Source: Agrilutibacter niabensis
GTDB lineage: Bacteria; Pseudomonadota; Gammaproteobacteria; Xanthomonadales; Xanthomonadaceae
Direction of reading: 5' to 3'
DNA length: 64,000 nt
NCBI RefSeq assembly: GCF_042657165.1
Contig: NZ_JBHSNJ010000005.1
Span: forward strand, 248,001-312,000
Shown here: one piece after another, positions 17,753 through 25,181 of the stretch
Layout: each line of letters starts with the position of its first letter
Numbering within the stretch: the stretch's first letter is position 1
Program-made: the position numbers and the translations under genes
The notes under the pieces: generated by a model
The model's input: only the letters and a program-made list of their open reading frames with translations
The model's database searches: none
Told to the model about the DNA's origin: nothing

Positions 17753-18958
17753 TCAACCGCCGCGCCAATGCCCACACCCCATCAGGCGCAGGACATCACG
17801 CGTCTGCGCTGCGAGATAGAGCACCCGGTCCGGATAGGGAATGACGCCGGGACTCGCGGCCAGCGCGGCGAACGAACGCATCGCCGTGCACGCCAGCGGA
17901 GCGCGGTTGGCGCGCACGGCCCACGCCGCCAGGTCCAGGTAGGCATTGAGTGCGTTGCGGTCCGCATCCTCGATCGCCAGCAGCGCATCCAGGTCGACGC
18001 GCATGTCGGCAATCGCTTCGAGCGGGGTAATCGGACGATCCACCAGCGCGAAGTTGACGGCGAAGCCCATCGACAGCCTCACCACGTTGCGCAGCCCGGG
18101 CGGCACGGACTTGCCTTCCTGGAATCCCCATTCGCGGATCGTGCCGTCGCGCAGCACCACCGCGGCCTGGCGCCATTCGCCGGCACCCAGGGCACGCGCC
18201 GGCGGCAGGTCCAGCGGCACCGGGCGCGGGTTGTCGAAAACATCGCCCCACGCCACGACCGTGCCGTCGGACTTCAGCGCCAGGTTGTAGGCGTTGCCGA
18301 CGTCGATGGCGACCACGTTCGCCAGCCCGGGGGGAATGTCGAGCTCACCGTCGATGTTGCCGCCCCACGCCACCACCTGTCCGTTGGATCGCAGCGCGAG
18401 CGCGTGGTTGCGGCCGGCCGCGATCGCCACGACGTTGCGCAATCCGGTCGGCACGTCCGTCTGGCCGGATGAGTTGTCGCCCCAGGCCACCACGCGCCCG
18501 CTGGAGGTGAGCGCCAGGCCGAAATGGCCGCCGGCGGCGATCGCCACCACGCCTGAGAGACCCGCTGGCACCGGTGAATGACAGGCGCCCCGGGCCGCCA
18601 CCGCGCCATTGCGGTGCAGGATCAGCAGGCAACTTCCGGCCGCGGCAATGGCCCTGGCGTTCCGCGCCCTTACCACCGGCGGCATGGTGCCGATCTCGAT
18701 CACCTCGCCGTTGGCGCGCAGCACGTACGGCACTGCAATGGCGACCGCGTCATCCAGCGAATAGGGGATATCGAGCGCCCTGTTGCCCACTTCACCGCCC
18801 CAGGCGACCACGCGGGTCTTGCCCGCGAACGCCGCGGCGGAACACAGCAGCAGGCAGGTCGCCACCACCCCGCACCACGTGCGAAGACGCGCGCGGCGCA
18901 CTCCGGCGCGATCGGTGGGGGCGGCGATGGCGATCGTTGACGTGGCGTTGGTTGACAT
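17753..18958 (-). CDS. Exported RCC1-repeat beta-propeller protein
   Basis: A 401-residue protein with an N-terminal hydrophobic signal/anchor (about 27-45, WCGVVATCLLLCSAAAFAGK). About seven repeats of the RCC1 type follow, clearest as VVAIAAGGHFGLALTSSGRVVAWGDN, VVAIAAGRNHALALRSNGQ and VVAIDVGNAYNLALKSDG (about 46-310), consistent with a seven-bladed propeller. The C-terminal 90 residues are helical. RCC1 propellers are binding scaffolds; in bacteria many are extracellular and of unknown function. The last residues (MGCGHWRGG) have no recognised role. It is a single gene with no obvious partner. Confidence 0.85.
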   Translation of the reverse strand: MSTNATSTIAIAAPTDRAGVRRARLRTWCGVVATCLLLCSAAAFAGKTRVVAWGGEVGNRALDIPYSLDDAVAIAVPYVLRANGEVIEIGTMPPVVRARNARAIAAAGSCLLILHRNGAVAARGACHSPVPAGLSGVVAIAAGGHFGLALTSSGRVVAWGDNSSGQTDVPTGLRNVVAIAAGRNHALALRSNGQVVAWGGNIDGELDIPPGLANVVAIDVGNAYNLALKSDGTVVAWGDVFDNPRPVPLDLPPARALGAGEWRQAAVVLRDGTIREWGFQEGKSVPPGLRNVVRLSMGFAVNFALVDRPITPLEAIADMRVDLDALLAIEDADRNALNAYLDLAAWAVRANRAPLACTAMRSFAALAASPGVIPYPDRVLYLAAQTRDVLRLMGCGHWRGG

Positions 18959-19170
18959 GGCGTCTCCTCCAATGAGGTGGTCCTTGGCACGTGGCCGGCA
19001 GTCCCTGTTCCGGATGCCCTGTCAGATCCGGCTGCCTTGGCTGTTGCGATTACGCGAAGCAGTGCCAGAAATTACGCAGGAATCCGAAGGCACCGGACAC
19101 TGTCATGACGATGAAATTCCTGAATCGGCTGGAATCGCGGTCGCAGCGTGAAGTGGCGCTGGTAGCGCGA

Positions 19171-19200
19171 AGGATGGGTTGAGCGCAGCGAAACCCTTCC
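19171..19200 (+). repeat. REP-like imperfect palindrome upstream of the RAYT remnant
   Basis: GGGTT and AACCC arms flank a GAGCGCAGCG-type centre within AAGGATGGGTT...AAACCCTTCC, about 30 nt before the transposase remnant. REP-associated transposases typically sit next to such short palindromes; the link is inferred from position. Confidence 0.5.
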
Positions 19201-19229
19201 CCCGCAAGCCACGCAACTCGAGGTCAAGG

Positions 19230-19635
19230 ATGACCGCATACCGCCGAGTCCGGGCAACCGGCGCCACTTGCTTCTTCACCGTCAATCTCGCCAACCGGCA
19301 TCGACCTTGCTGACGGATCGCATCGATGAACTTCGCGCAGCCATAAGTTGCGTTCGGACACGACATCCGTTTGCCATCGACGGCATGGCCGGGCTCCCGG
19401 ACCGCCTGCATGCGGTGTGGACCCTGCCAAGCCGGAGACGGCGACTTCTCATTGCGCCGGCGCTTGCTCAAGACCTTCTTCACGCGCCGCATTCCGCGCG
19501 GTGAGCGGCGCCGGCCAAGTCGTGTCGCCAAGCAGGAGCGCGGAGTGTGGCAACGACGCTCCTGGGAACACCTGATACGTGACCCCGACGATCTGCAGCG
19601 GCATGTCGATCACGTCCACTTCCACCCAGCGATGC
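19230..19635 (+). pseudogene. REP-associated tyrosine transposase (RAYT) pseudogene
   Basis: Three consecutive pieces in alternating frames rebuild the RAYT (Y1, IS200-like) protein. They are MTAYRRVRATGATCFFTVNLANR (from 19230), then LLTDRIDELRAAI to PDRLHAVWTLPSR (about 19303-19434), then GDGDFSLRRRLLKTFFTRRIP to VWQRRSWEHLIRDPDDLQRHVDHVHFHPAMHR (about 19437-19632). Two compensating frameshifts separate them. The HUH motif, normally HLH, reads RLH, and the C-terminus with the catalytic tyrosine region is missing. The copy is therefore dead. These enzymes mobilise or maintain REP palindromes. Confidence 0.85.
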
Positions 19636-19657
19636 ATCGGACAGGATGCTGGGGGTG

Positions 19658-20713
19658 CTATCGGATGCCGGGCAGGATCTGCTCCATCAGCAGCTTCGCC
19701 GTGATCCGATGCGGCTGCGGCACGTTGTAGTTGGTGGTGGTGATCACCACCACCACGCGCTCGGCGGGAAAGACCTGCACGCTGTTGCCGCCCGTGCCGT
19801 TCATCGCGAACGACTTCCAGACCCTGTCGCCCACCGGGAACTGCATCAGCCACCACAGGTAGCCGTACTCGACGCCGTCGTCGACGCGTGCGTGCGCCGA
19901 CGTGGACGCCTGCACCCATTCGGCGGGCACGAGGGCCTTTCCGTGCAGCTTGCCGCCGTCCAGGTACAGCTGGCCCAGCGCGAGCAGGTCGCGACTGCGC
20001 AAACCGATGCCGCCACCGGCTTGCGGCAGGTCCAGCGGCGAGAACTGCCATTCGGGTTGTTCGATGCCCAACGGCGTGAACAGACGGCGCTGCGCGTAGG
20101 CATCGAGGCGTTCGCCGACGGCGCCCTGCAATGCGGCGCCGAGCGTGGTCACGCCCGCCGTGCAGTAGCGGAAATTGCGCCCATGCGGCGACTGCGCCGG
20201 TGTCGGCATCCACGCGGGAAAGCCCTGGATCGGCAGGTCGACGTAGAACTTCACCCAGTCCTCGACCAGGTACATGCGCTCCTCGTTGCCGCGCGAGTAC
20301 TGGTTCTCGTCATGGCACTCGAGCAGCGACGACATGGTCAGCGCGTCCTCGAAGGTGATCTTCGCCTTGCGTGGATCGTCGTTCTCGATCGGCTTGGCGT
20401 AGTGCAGGTACGGGAGCATCGGTGCCTGCGCGTCCGGCACCTTGCCATCGGCAATGGCCAGTCCGACCAGCATGCCGGCGATGGTCTTGGTGACCGAGCG
20501 GGTATTGCGGCGTGCGTCGGCACCGCCGTCATCGAAGTAGTGCTCGTAGACGAGCTTGCCGTCGCGGGCGACCAGGACGCTGGTGATCTGCTTGAAGTCG
20601 CCCGCGGCGACTGCACGGGTCACGTTGTCGAATGACGCGTCCCCGGTGGCGGCCGCTGCCACCATTGGCGCTGCCAGCAGGAACGCCGAGAACAAGATCC
20701 TTTTGATGTACAT
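19658..20713 (-). CDS. Exported serine hydrolase, beta-lactamase class C family
   Basis: A 351-residue protein with a signal peptide (MYIKRILFSAFLLAAPMVAAAA). The beta-lactamase/transpeptidase fold shows the nucleophile motif S73-V-T-K76 (SxxK), Y183-C-T in place of the classical YxN, and a GTGG segment near residue 322 where a KTG-type triad would lie. The variants fit the esterase/6-aminohexanoate hydrolase-like branch better than true AmpC, so antibiotic hydrolysis should not be assumed. It lies 82 nt downstream of an AraC regulator on the same strand and may be co-transcribed with it. Its 3' end abuts the RAYT remnant. Confidence 0.88.
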   Translation of the reverse strand: MYIKRILFSAFLLAAPMVAAAATGDASFDNVTRAVAAGDFKQITSVLVARDGKLVYEHYFDDGGADARRNTRSVTKTIAGMLVGLAIADGKVPDAQAPMLPYLHYAKPIENDDPRKAKITFEDALTMSSLLECHDENQYSRGNEERMYLVEDWVKFYVDLPIQGFPAWMPTPAQSPHGRNFRYCTAGVTTLGAALQGAVGERLDAYAQRRLFTPLGIEQPEWQFSPLDLPQAGGGIGLRSRDLLALGQLYLDGGKLHGKALVPAEWVQASTSAHARVDDGVEYGYLWWLMQFPVGDRVWKSFAMNGTGGNSVQVFPAERVVVVITTTNYNVPQPHRITAKLLMEQILPGIR

Positions 20714-20795
20714 GGCAAGCTCCGATCGGGAATGCGCGAACCGTAGCAGGCACGTCGCGCCGTGCCTTGTATGTCCTGAACCTGCTGCGGGCACG

Positions 20796-21641
20796 TCAGC
20801 CCAGCGCGCGATACTGCGCGGGTGTGCAGCGATGCTGGCGCCGGAACGCATGGGTGAAGTGGCTCTGGTCGACGAAGCCGCAGGTCGCGGCGATGTCCGC
20901 CAGCGCTTTGCTGCGGTCGTGCAGCAAGGCGATCGCGCGCTCCATGCGGCAGCGGCGCAGGTACTCGCCCGGCGAGCAACCGTAGCGCCGGCGGAATGCG
21001 CGCGCGAGGTACACCGGATGCACGCCGGCGGTATCCGCCAGCTCCGCCAGGTCCGGCGTGCGGCGCCACTCGTCGTGGAGTTGCTCGCGCGCGCGCTCGA
21101 GCCACATCGGGCCGTCGCGTTCGCACGGACTTTCTTTTGCGGCGGCATCCAGCAGCAGCTGCAGGCCGGCCTCGATGGCCAGCGGCGAGGCGCCGTCCCA
21201 GTTGCGCAATTCGTGCCACAGCCGCGTGGCCAGCACCAGGGCGGTCGCGGGCAAGCGCAGCGCGTCCTCCGCCAACTTTCGATACCCGGTCGCCGCGTGC
21301 CATGCAGCGGCGGGAATGGAGAGCGTGAAGAAGCGTCCGTCGAGGCCGCGAAAGCAGTCGCGATGCGTCGTTCCTGGCGGGTTGAGCACGAGCGCCCGCG
21401 TCGTGCACGCCTCGGGCATGCCGCGCGCCGTGCTCAGGTACGTGCCCTCCAGCAGGAGCAGGAAGTGGGCGTCGTCGTGGGTGTGGGTGTGGACGTCGTG
21501 CTCCGGCACCGTCGGCCGCATTTCCGCCAGCGCGAGGTGGCCAACCTGGCGCTGCTCGCGGTAGTCGCCGTAGAAGGCGCCGTGTCCCAGTCGCGAACCT
21601 CGATGCAGGTCAGCTGATGGGGAGTTCAGAACGGCAGTCAT
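20796..21641 (-). CDS. AraC family transcriptional regulator
   Basis: A 281-residue regulator. The N-terminal part is a cupin-like sensor (EHDVHTHTHDDAHFLLLLEG, about 45-125). The C-terminal AraC double helix-turn-helix (about 180-281) contains DLAELADTAGVHPVYLARAFRR, GCSPGEYLRRCRMERAIALL and the signature DIAATCGFVDQSHFTHAFRRQ. Its start overlaps the stop of the upstream small membrane protein by 4 nt (ATGA), and the serine hydrolase follows, so all three may be co-transcribed. The likely target is this cluster, by inference. Confidence 0.9.
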   Translation of the reverse strand: MTAVLNSPSADLHRGSRLGHGAFYGDYREQRQVGHLALAEMRPTVPEHDVHTHTHDDAHFLLLLEGTYLSTARGMPEACTTRALVLNPPGTTHRDCFRGLDGRFFTLSIPAAAWHAATGYRKLAEDALRLPATALVLATRLWHELRNWDGASPLAIEAGLQLLLDAAAKESPCERDGPMWLERAREQLHDEWRRTPDLAELADTAGVHPVYLARAFRRRYGCSPGEYLRRCRMERAIALLHDRSKALADIAATCGFVDQSHFTHAFRRQHRCTPAQYRALG

Positions 21642-21871
21642 GCCGCCGCGCGATTCGCATGCATCGGTCCGGAACGCCACCCCAGGAGCCGGGCAGGAAG
21701 CATCAGCAGCGCGTGCAGGAACGCGAACAGGGCCGAGAACGTGATGCCGACCAGGCGGAACGGCAGGGCCAGCAGCCAGATCACCGGCCACAGCACCAGG
21801 ACCAGCAACGCGAGCGGCCAGCACAGGACGAAGAGCAGGCACCAGGCAACGATCGCAAGCAGCGTCTTCAT
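21638..21871 (-). CDS. Small two-helix membrane protein
   Basis: A 77-residue hydrophobic protein with two or three membrane segments (TLLAIVAWCLLFVLCWPLAL, LVLVLWPVIWLLALPF, LVGITFSALFAFLHALLML) and a basic tail. Its stop overlaps the AraC regulator's start by 4 nt, a strong sign of translational coupling. No family function is known. Confidence 0.7.
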   Translation of the reverse strand: MKTLLAIVAWCLLFVLCWPLALLVLVLWPVIWLLALPFRLVGITFSALFAFLHALLMLPARLLGWRSGPMHANRAAA

Positions 21872-22042
21872 CAGGGGTTCTCCGCGGCCGGGGGAAGCCG
21901 CACGGGGGTGGACCGGCACACGTTGCGAGCTTCGGCGTCCGCGGGCAAGCGACCCGCGACGAACCCACCAGGAAACCCGACCAAGCCGCGGATACGGCGA
22001 CGAAACGCCCCGCTTCCGCTTCGTCTACGCCCATCTCTGGAC

Positions 22043-22441
22043 TCAGCGGCGCGGCAGCCGTCCGACCGGCTCCAGCCCCGGCATGTCTCCGGCCAGTTCG
22101 CGCTGGCGCTTGCGGCTCAATGAGCCCAGCGCGCGCCGGTAGGACCAGGTCACCAGTTCCGTCAGGTAAGCCTCCGGCATCCGCCTGACATCGACGATGG
22201 TGATCCAGTGGAATCGCGCCATGAAGCGGGCGGGTTTGACGCCGGGCATGTCGGTCAGTTCGAGGAACCGGTCGGGTGTGACACGCACGCTGAAGCGCCA
22301 ACGCTCGGGTTCACTCGTCTTGAAATAGGCGAAGGTCTTATCGCCCAGGTTGTAGACCAGGATGTTCATCGGCGGCGGCCGCAGATGGGCGACCGCACCG
22401 GGGAACGATGCGCACAGGCGCTGGACGCCCTCGATATCCAT
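22043..22441 (-). CDS. MmcQ/YjbR family protein
   Basis: A 132-residue protein with the YjbR/CyaY-like fold. Landmarks are MDIEGVQRLCASFPGA, LVYNLGDKTFAYFKTSEPERWRFSVRVTP, the PARFMARFHWITI strand typical of the family and WSYRRALGSLSRKR. The family is often annotated as DNA-binding, but the molecular role is unclear. It is a single gene. Confidence 0.85.
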   Translation of the reverse strand: MDIEGVQRLCASFPGAVAHLRPPPMNILVYNLGDKTFAYFKTSEPERWRFSVRVTPDRFLELTDMPGVKPARFMARFHWITIVDVRRMPEAYLTELVTWSYRRALGSLSRKRQRELAGDMPGLEPVGRLPRR

Positions 22442-22521
22442 GCCGTGGATTCTGCCGCAGGGAGCGCGCGCGAGCTTGCGGCGTTACCCGCAACACTCGC
22501 TGCCTGGCCGCAGGTGACGCC

Positions 22522-23244
22522 TCAGAGTTGCACTTCCTCGTCCAGCATCAGCAGCGCCGCCGCGGCCGCGGCCAGGTACACGCGCTCGTCGGCGGGCAAG
22601 CCGCCGTCGAAGTGCACGCGCCCGGCATTGAGGCGATCGACCAGCGCCACCGGCCGTTGCCCGCGCGCCACCTCGAAGCCGTTCGGTACCGACGCGGCGA
22701 TGCTGGAGCCTGCGAAGCCATGCACGCTGCGCAGCGTGTACTCGCCCCACGGCGATGCCAGGCGGCCGTGGAAACCGGTGCCGTCGCGCGCGAGTTCCAG
22801 CGGCAACGCCGCCCCGTCGTCGAAGCGCAGTCCGCAGGCCAGCATCGGCCCGGCCAACGCGGTCAGGTCCAGCTCGACGCTGCGATCGCTGTCGCCGGCG
22901 AACGTCCAGGTGCGCGCGCGGCACTGCACCTCGACCGGCGCCTGCTCGCGCGCCACCAGGGTGAACGCGAACGGACGCGCACGCCGCCCGAGGTCCGCCG
23001 CGCCGAGCGGAACCGCCCAGGCGAACGTGCTGCCTTCGCGCATTTCCAGCGCGCTGTAGGGACCGAAACGCACCGGCTCGTTGAAGCGACGCGGCGAATG
23101 CCCGCTCACCTCGTAACTGTCGGCCTGCGCAGCGAAGCCGTCGGGAAGGCGCATCTGCGCCGGCACGCAGGCGCCCAGGACGATCGACAGCAGGACAGTC
23201 AGCGCCCGGGCGCGAGGGACGGATCGGGATTCGGTTGGCTGCAT
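22522..23244 (-). CDS. Putative lipoprotein, function unknown
   Basis: A 240-residue protein with a lipoprotein signal (LTVLLSIVLGACVPAQ, lipobox Cys about 26). The mature region is beta-rich and has two internal cysteines (VEVQCRARTWTF, MLACGLRFDDG), and ends with an Ala-rich helix. No family was recognised. The chosen ATG puts the lipobox at the normal distance; a longer frame exists upstream. Confidence 0.7.
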   Translation of the reverse strand: MQPTESRSVPRARALTVLLSIVLGACVPAQMRLPDGFAAQADSYEVSGHSPRRFNEPVRFGPYSALEMREGSTFAWAVPLGAADLGRRARPFAFTLVAREQAPVEVQCRARTWTFAGDSDRSVELDLTALAGPMLACGLRFDDGAALPLELARDGTGFHGRLASPWGEYTLRSVHGFAGSSIAASVPNGFEVARGQRPVALVDRLNAGRVHFDGGLPADERVYLAAAAAALLMLDEEVQL

Positions 23245-23493
23245 AGCGAACTGAGGGATTCCGAAGGAGTCCCGAGGATACGGGCATCGTCGCCCTTGCA
23301 CGATTGCCTACTCGACCCGGTGAGATATCGCGCCGCCTTGTTGAGCAACCCGTCAGGCCTGCAGTCCACCCTACACTTCGACCTTCGCGAGCGGGCTCAA
23401 GACCGCCCTAACCCCGTTGGCCATCGTGCGGCGTTGCGTAACGCTAGTCGCCGCTGGCGACCGTTGCCACCTTTGTTGCATAGGAGCTATCTG

Positions 23494-24198
23494 ATGCGTG
23501 CATTGCTGCTGATTGGCCTGCTGTTGTCTGTGCCCTGCTGGGCGGGGACAGCCTTGCCGGACGCGCCCCACGTCGTGACCAGTGGCGAAGGCAAGGTCAC
23601 CGCGAAGCCTGACCTGGCGCGCGTCACGATCAGCGCCCAGTACCGGAACGCGAACGGCGCGACCGCCAAACAATCGGTCGATCGCAGCATCGAAGCCTTC
23701 CTCAAGATCGCCCCTGGCTTTGGTCTGACCCCGGATGACATCACCGCCTCGGACGTCTCCGTATCGGAAGATATCGACTACGACAGCCGCGACCGTCGCG
23801 TCTCCAACGGGTTTGTCGCCAATCGGGAAGTCAAGTTCAAGTTGCGCGATCTCGAGCGGCTCGGCGCACTGCTCGATGCTGCCCTGGCCGCCGGCCTGAC
23901 CGAAATCGACAACGTTTCATTCGAGTCCAGCCACGAGGATCAACTGCGCCTGGAAGCCCGGGGCAAGGCCATCGCCGATGCCCGCGAGAAGGCATCTGGC
24001 TTGGCAACCGCGTTCGGTGGCTCGCTCGGCCCGGTCTACAGCATCAACAGCGTTCGCTCGGGGGTCGGCGACGGCTACGGCGCCACCACGCTGGACCGCA
24101 TCGAGGTCACCGGTAGCCGCATCCAACGCTCTGCCTATCTTCAGCCGACGGTGGAATACACTGAGAACGTCTCGGCCGTATTTGAACTCAAGCGCTAA
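23494..24198 (+). CDS. SIMPL-domain (DUF541) exported protein
   Basis: A 234-residue protein with a signal peptide (MRALLLIGLLLSVPCWAG). The SIMPL/DUF541 domain spans nearly all the rest: VTSGEGKVTAKPDLARVTI, FGLTPDDITASDVSVSEDIDY, ARGKAIADAREKASGLATAFG. The family forms periplasmic oligomers in other bacteria (BP26-like), with varied stress-related proposals. GGAG lies 7 nt before the ATG. It is a single gene, followed by a spacer with an AACCTGACCCC motif. Confidence 0.9.
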   Translation: MRALLLIGLLLSVPCWAGTALPDAPHVVTSGEGKVTAKPDLARVTISAQYRNANGATAKQSVDRSIEAFLKIAPGFGLTPDDITASDVSVSEDIDYDSRDRRVSNGFVANREVKFKLRDLERLGALLDAALAAGLTEIDNVSFESSHEDQLRLEARGKAIADAREKASGLATAFGGSLGPVYSINSVRSGVGDGYGATTLDRIEVTGSRIQRSAYLQPTVEYTENVSAVFELKR

Positions 24199-24282
24199 CC
24201 ATTCCTGGCCCAGGGTCGGTGCGCTGCGCCGGCCCGCGCTACGCGGACACAGCCCGCCTTACCGGTTACCTACCCGGATCGG

Positions 24283-24293
24283 AACCTGACCCC
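24283..24293 (+). repeat. AACCTGACCCC motif
   Basis: An exact copy of the dispersed 11-mer in the 236-nt spacer after the SIMPL gene; the spacer otherwise holds nothing recognisable. Confidence 0.5.
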
Positions 24294-24434
24294 ATTATTT
24301 CGGAAGCGGACGTCGTACATCACTCCGCCCTCCGTTCTTCCCAACCTGCGTCGCCGAGCCACGACCTGCGTCACGGCTCCGCCGCAAAGCGCGCCACTAC
24401 CCTGTGCGCATCATCCCGTCACGAGACACCCGCA

Positions 24435-24620
24435 ATGAAATACCTGCTCGCCGTCCTGCTCGTCCTGCCGCTGTCCGCCTGTGAGCTGTTGCCGGTGCAA
24501 CTGGCGAGCCTGGGCGGCAAGGACGTGATCTGCCACAAGGGCAAGAAGACGATGGAGCTGCCGCGTGATGCGATCGGTGCCCATCTGGACCATGGCGACC
24601 ACCGCGGCGCGTGCCGCTGA
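24435..24620 (+). CDS. Small lipoprotein (61 aa)
   Basis: A 61-residue lipoprotein. The signal MKYLLAVLLVLPLSAC has the lipobox Cys at 16. The mature part VICHKGKKTMELPRDAIGAHLDHGDHRGAC resembles a widespread small motif (ICHxGK...AHLxHGDxxGxC) with cysteines and histidines that could bind metal; that role is inference. It is a single gene. Confidence 0.75.
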   Translation: MKYLLAVLLVLPLSACELLPVQLASLGGKDVICHKGKKTMELPRDAIGAHLDHGDHRGACR

Positions 24621-24745
24621 GGGCTGATGCGCTGCCGGGTGGATGGCGCGACCACCCGCGCGACCCTCGCGGCCAGGCCCGATCCACAAACGGCAACACG
24701 CAGAATGCAAATGGCCGGGGGAACCCGGCCTTGGCTTTTCCGGGC

Positions 24746-25141
24746 TCAGTCGAAGTGCTCGATGTCGTCGGGCAGGCGCACCCACGGATGCCGGCGCGCC
24801 TCGTACACCGACACCCGCGGCGGCGGAAAGCCCGGATCGGCGAAGGCACCGACCGGGATGGCAATGAAGCCCGGCACGGCGTCCATCCAGTAGTACACGA
24901 TGGCGCCGCACTCCGGGCAGAAGTGGAAGCGCGCGGTGGTGCCTTCATCGCCGGTGCGCGCGTACTCGCGGCTCGCGCCGGTGATGGTCGCCGCGTCGGC
25001 GGGAAACCGCGCTTGCATGCCGAACACGCTGCCGGTGCGCTTCTGGCAGGCCAGGCAGTGGCACACCGAGATGCGCACCGGCTCGCCGCGCACATGGGCG
25101 CGGAGCTGGCCGCAGCTGCAGGTGGCGAGTCGTTCGGTCAT
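24746..25141 (-). CDS. GFA/CENP-V family zinc protein
   Basis: A 131-residue protein with the glutathione-dependent-formaldehyde-activating (GFA)/CENP-V fold. Zinc-binding motifs are CSCGQL near the N-terminus, CHCLACQKRTGSVF and FCPECGAIVYYW. Despite the name, most family members have no proven formaldehyde activity. The spacing to the phoD-like gene upstream on the same strand is 40 nt, so co-transcription is possible. Confidence 0.9.
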   Translation of the reverse strand: MTERLATCSCGQLRAHVRGEPVRISVCHCLACQKRTGSVFGMQARFPADAATITGASREYARTGDEGTTARFHFCPECGAIVYYWMDAVPGFIAIPVGAFADPGFPPPRVSVYEARRHPWVRLPDDIEHFD

Positions 25142-25181
25142 GGTGTTGGCTCCCCTCGTCGCGTGGCGACGCGCCTGCGCG

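Noticed and set aside
19103..19531. 142-codon antisense ORF over the RAYT remnant
   Set aside because: The + strand RAYT segments explain the sequence; the antisense product has no domain.
19658..20713. AmpC-type antibiotic-resistance beta-lactamase
   Set aside because: The YxN and KTG motifs are not canonical; the sequence fits the wider serine-hydrolase family.
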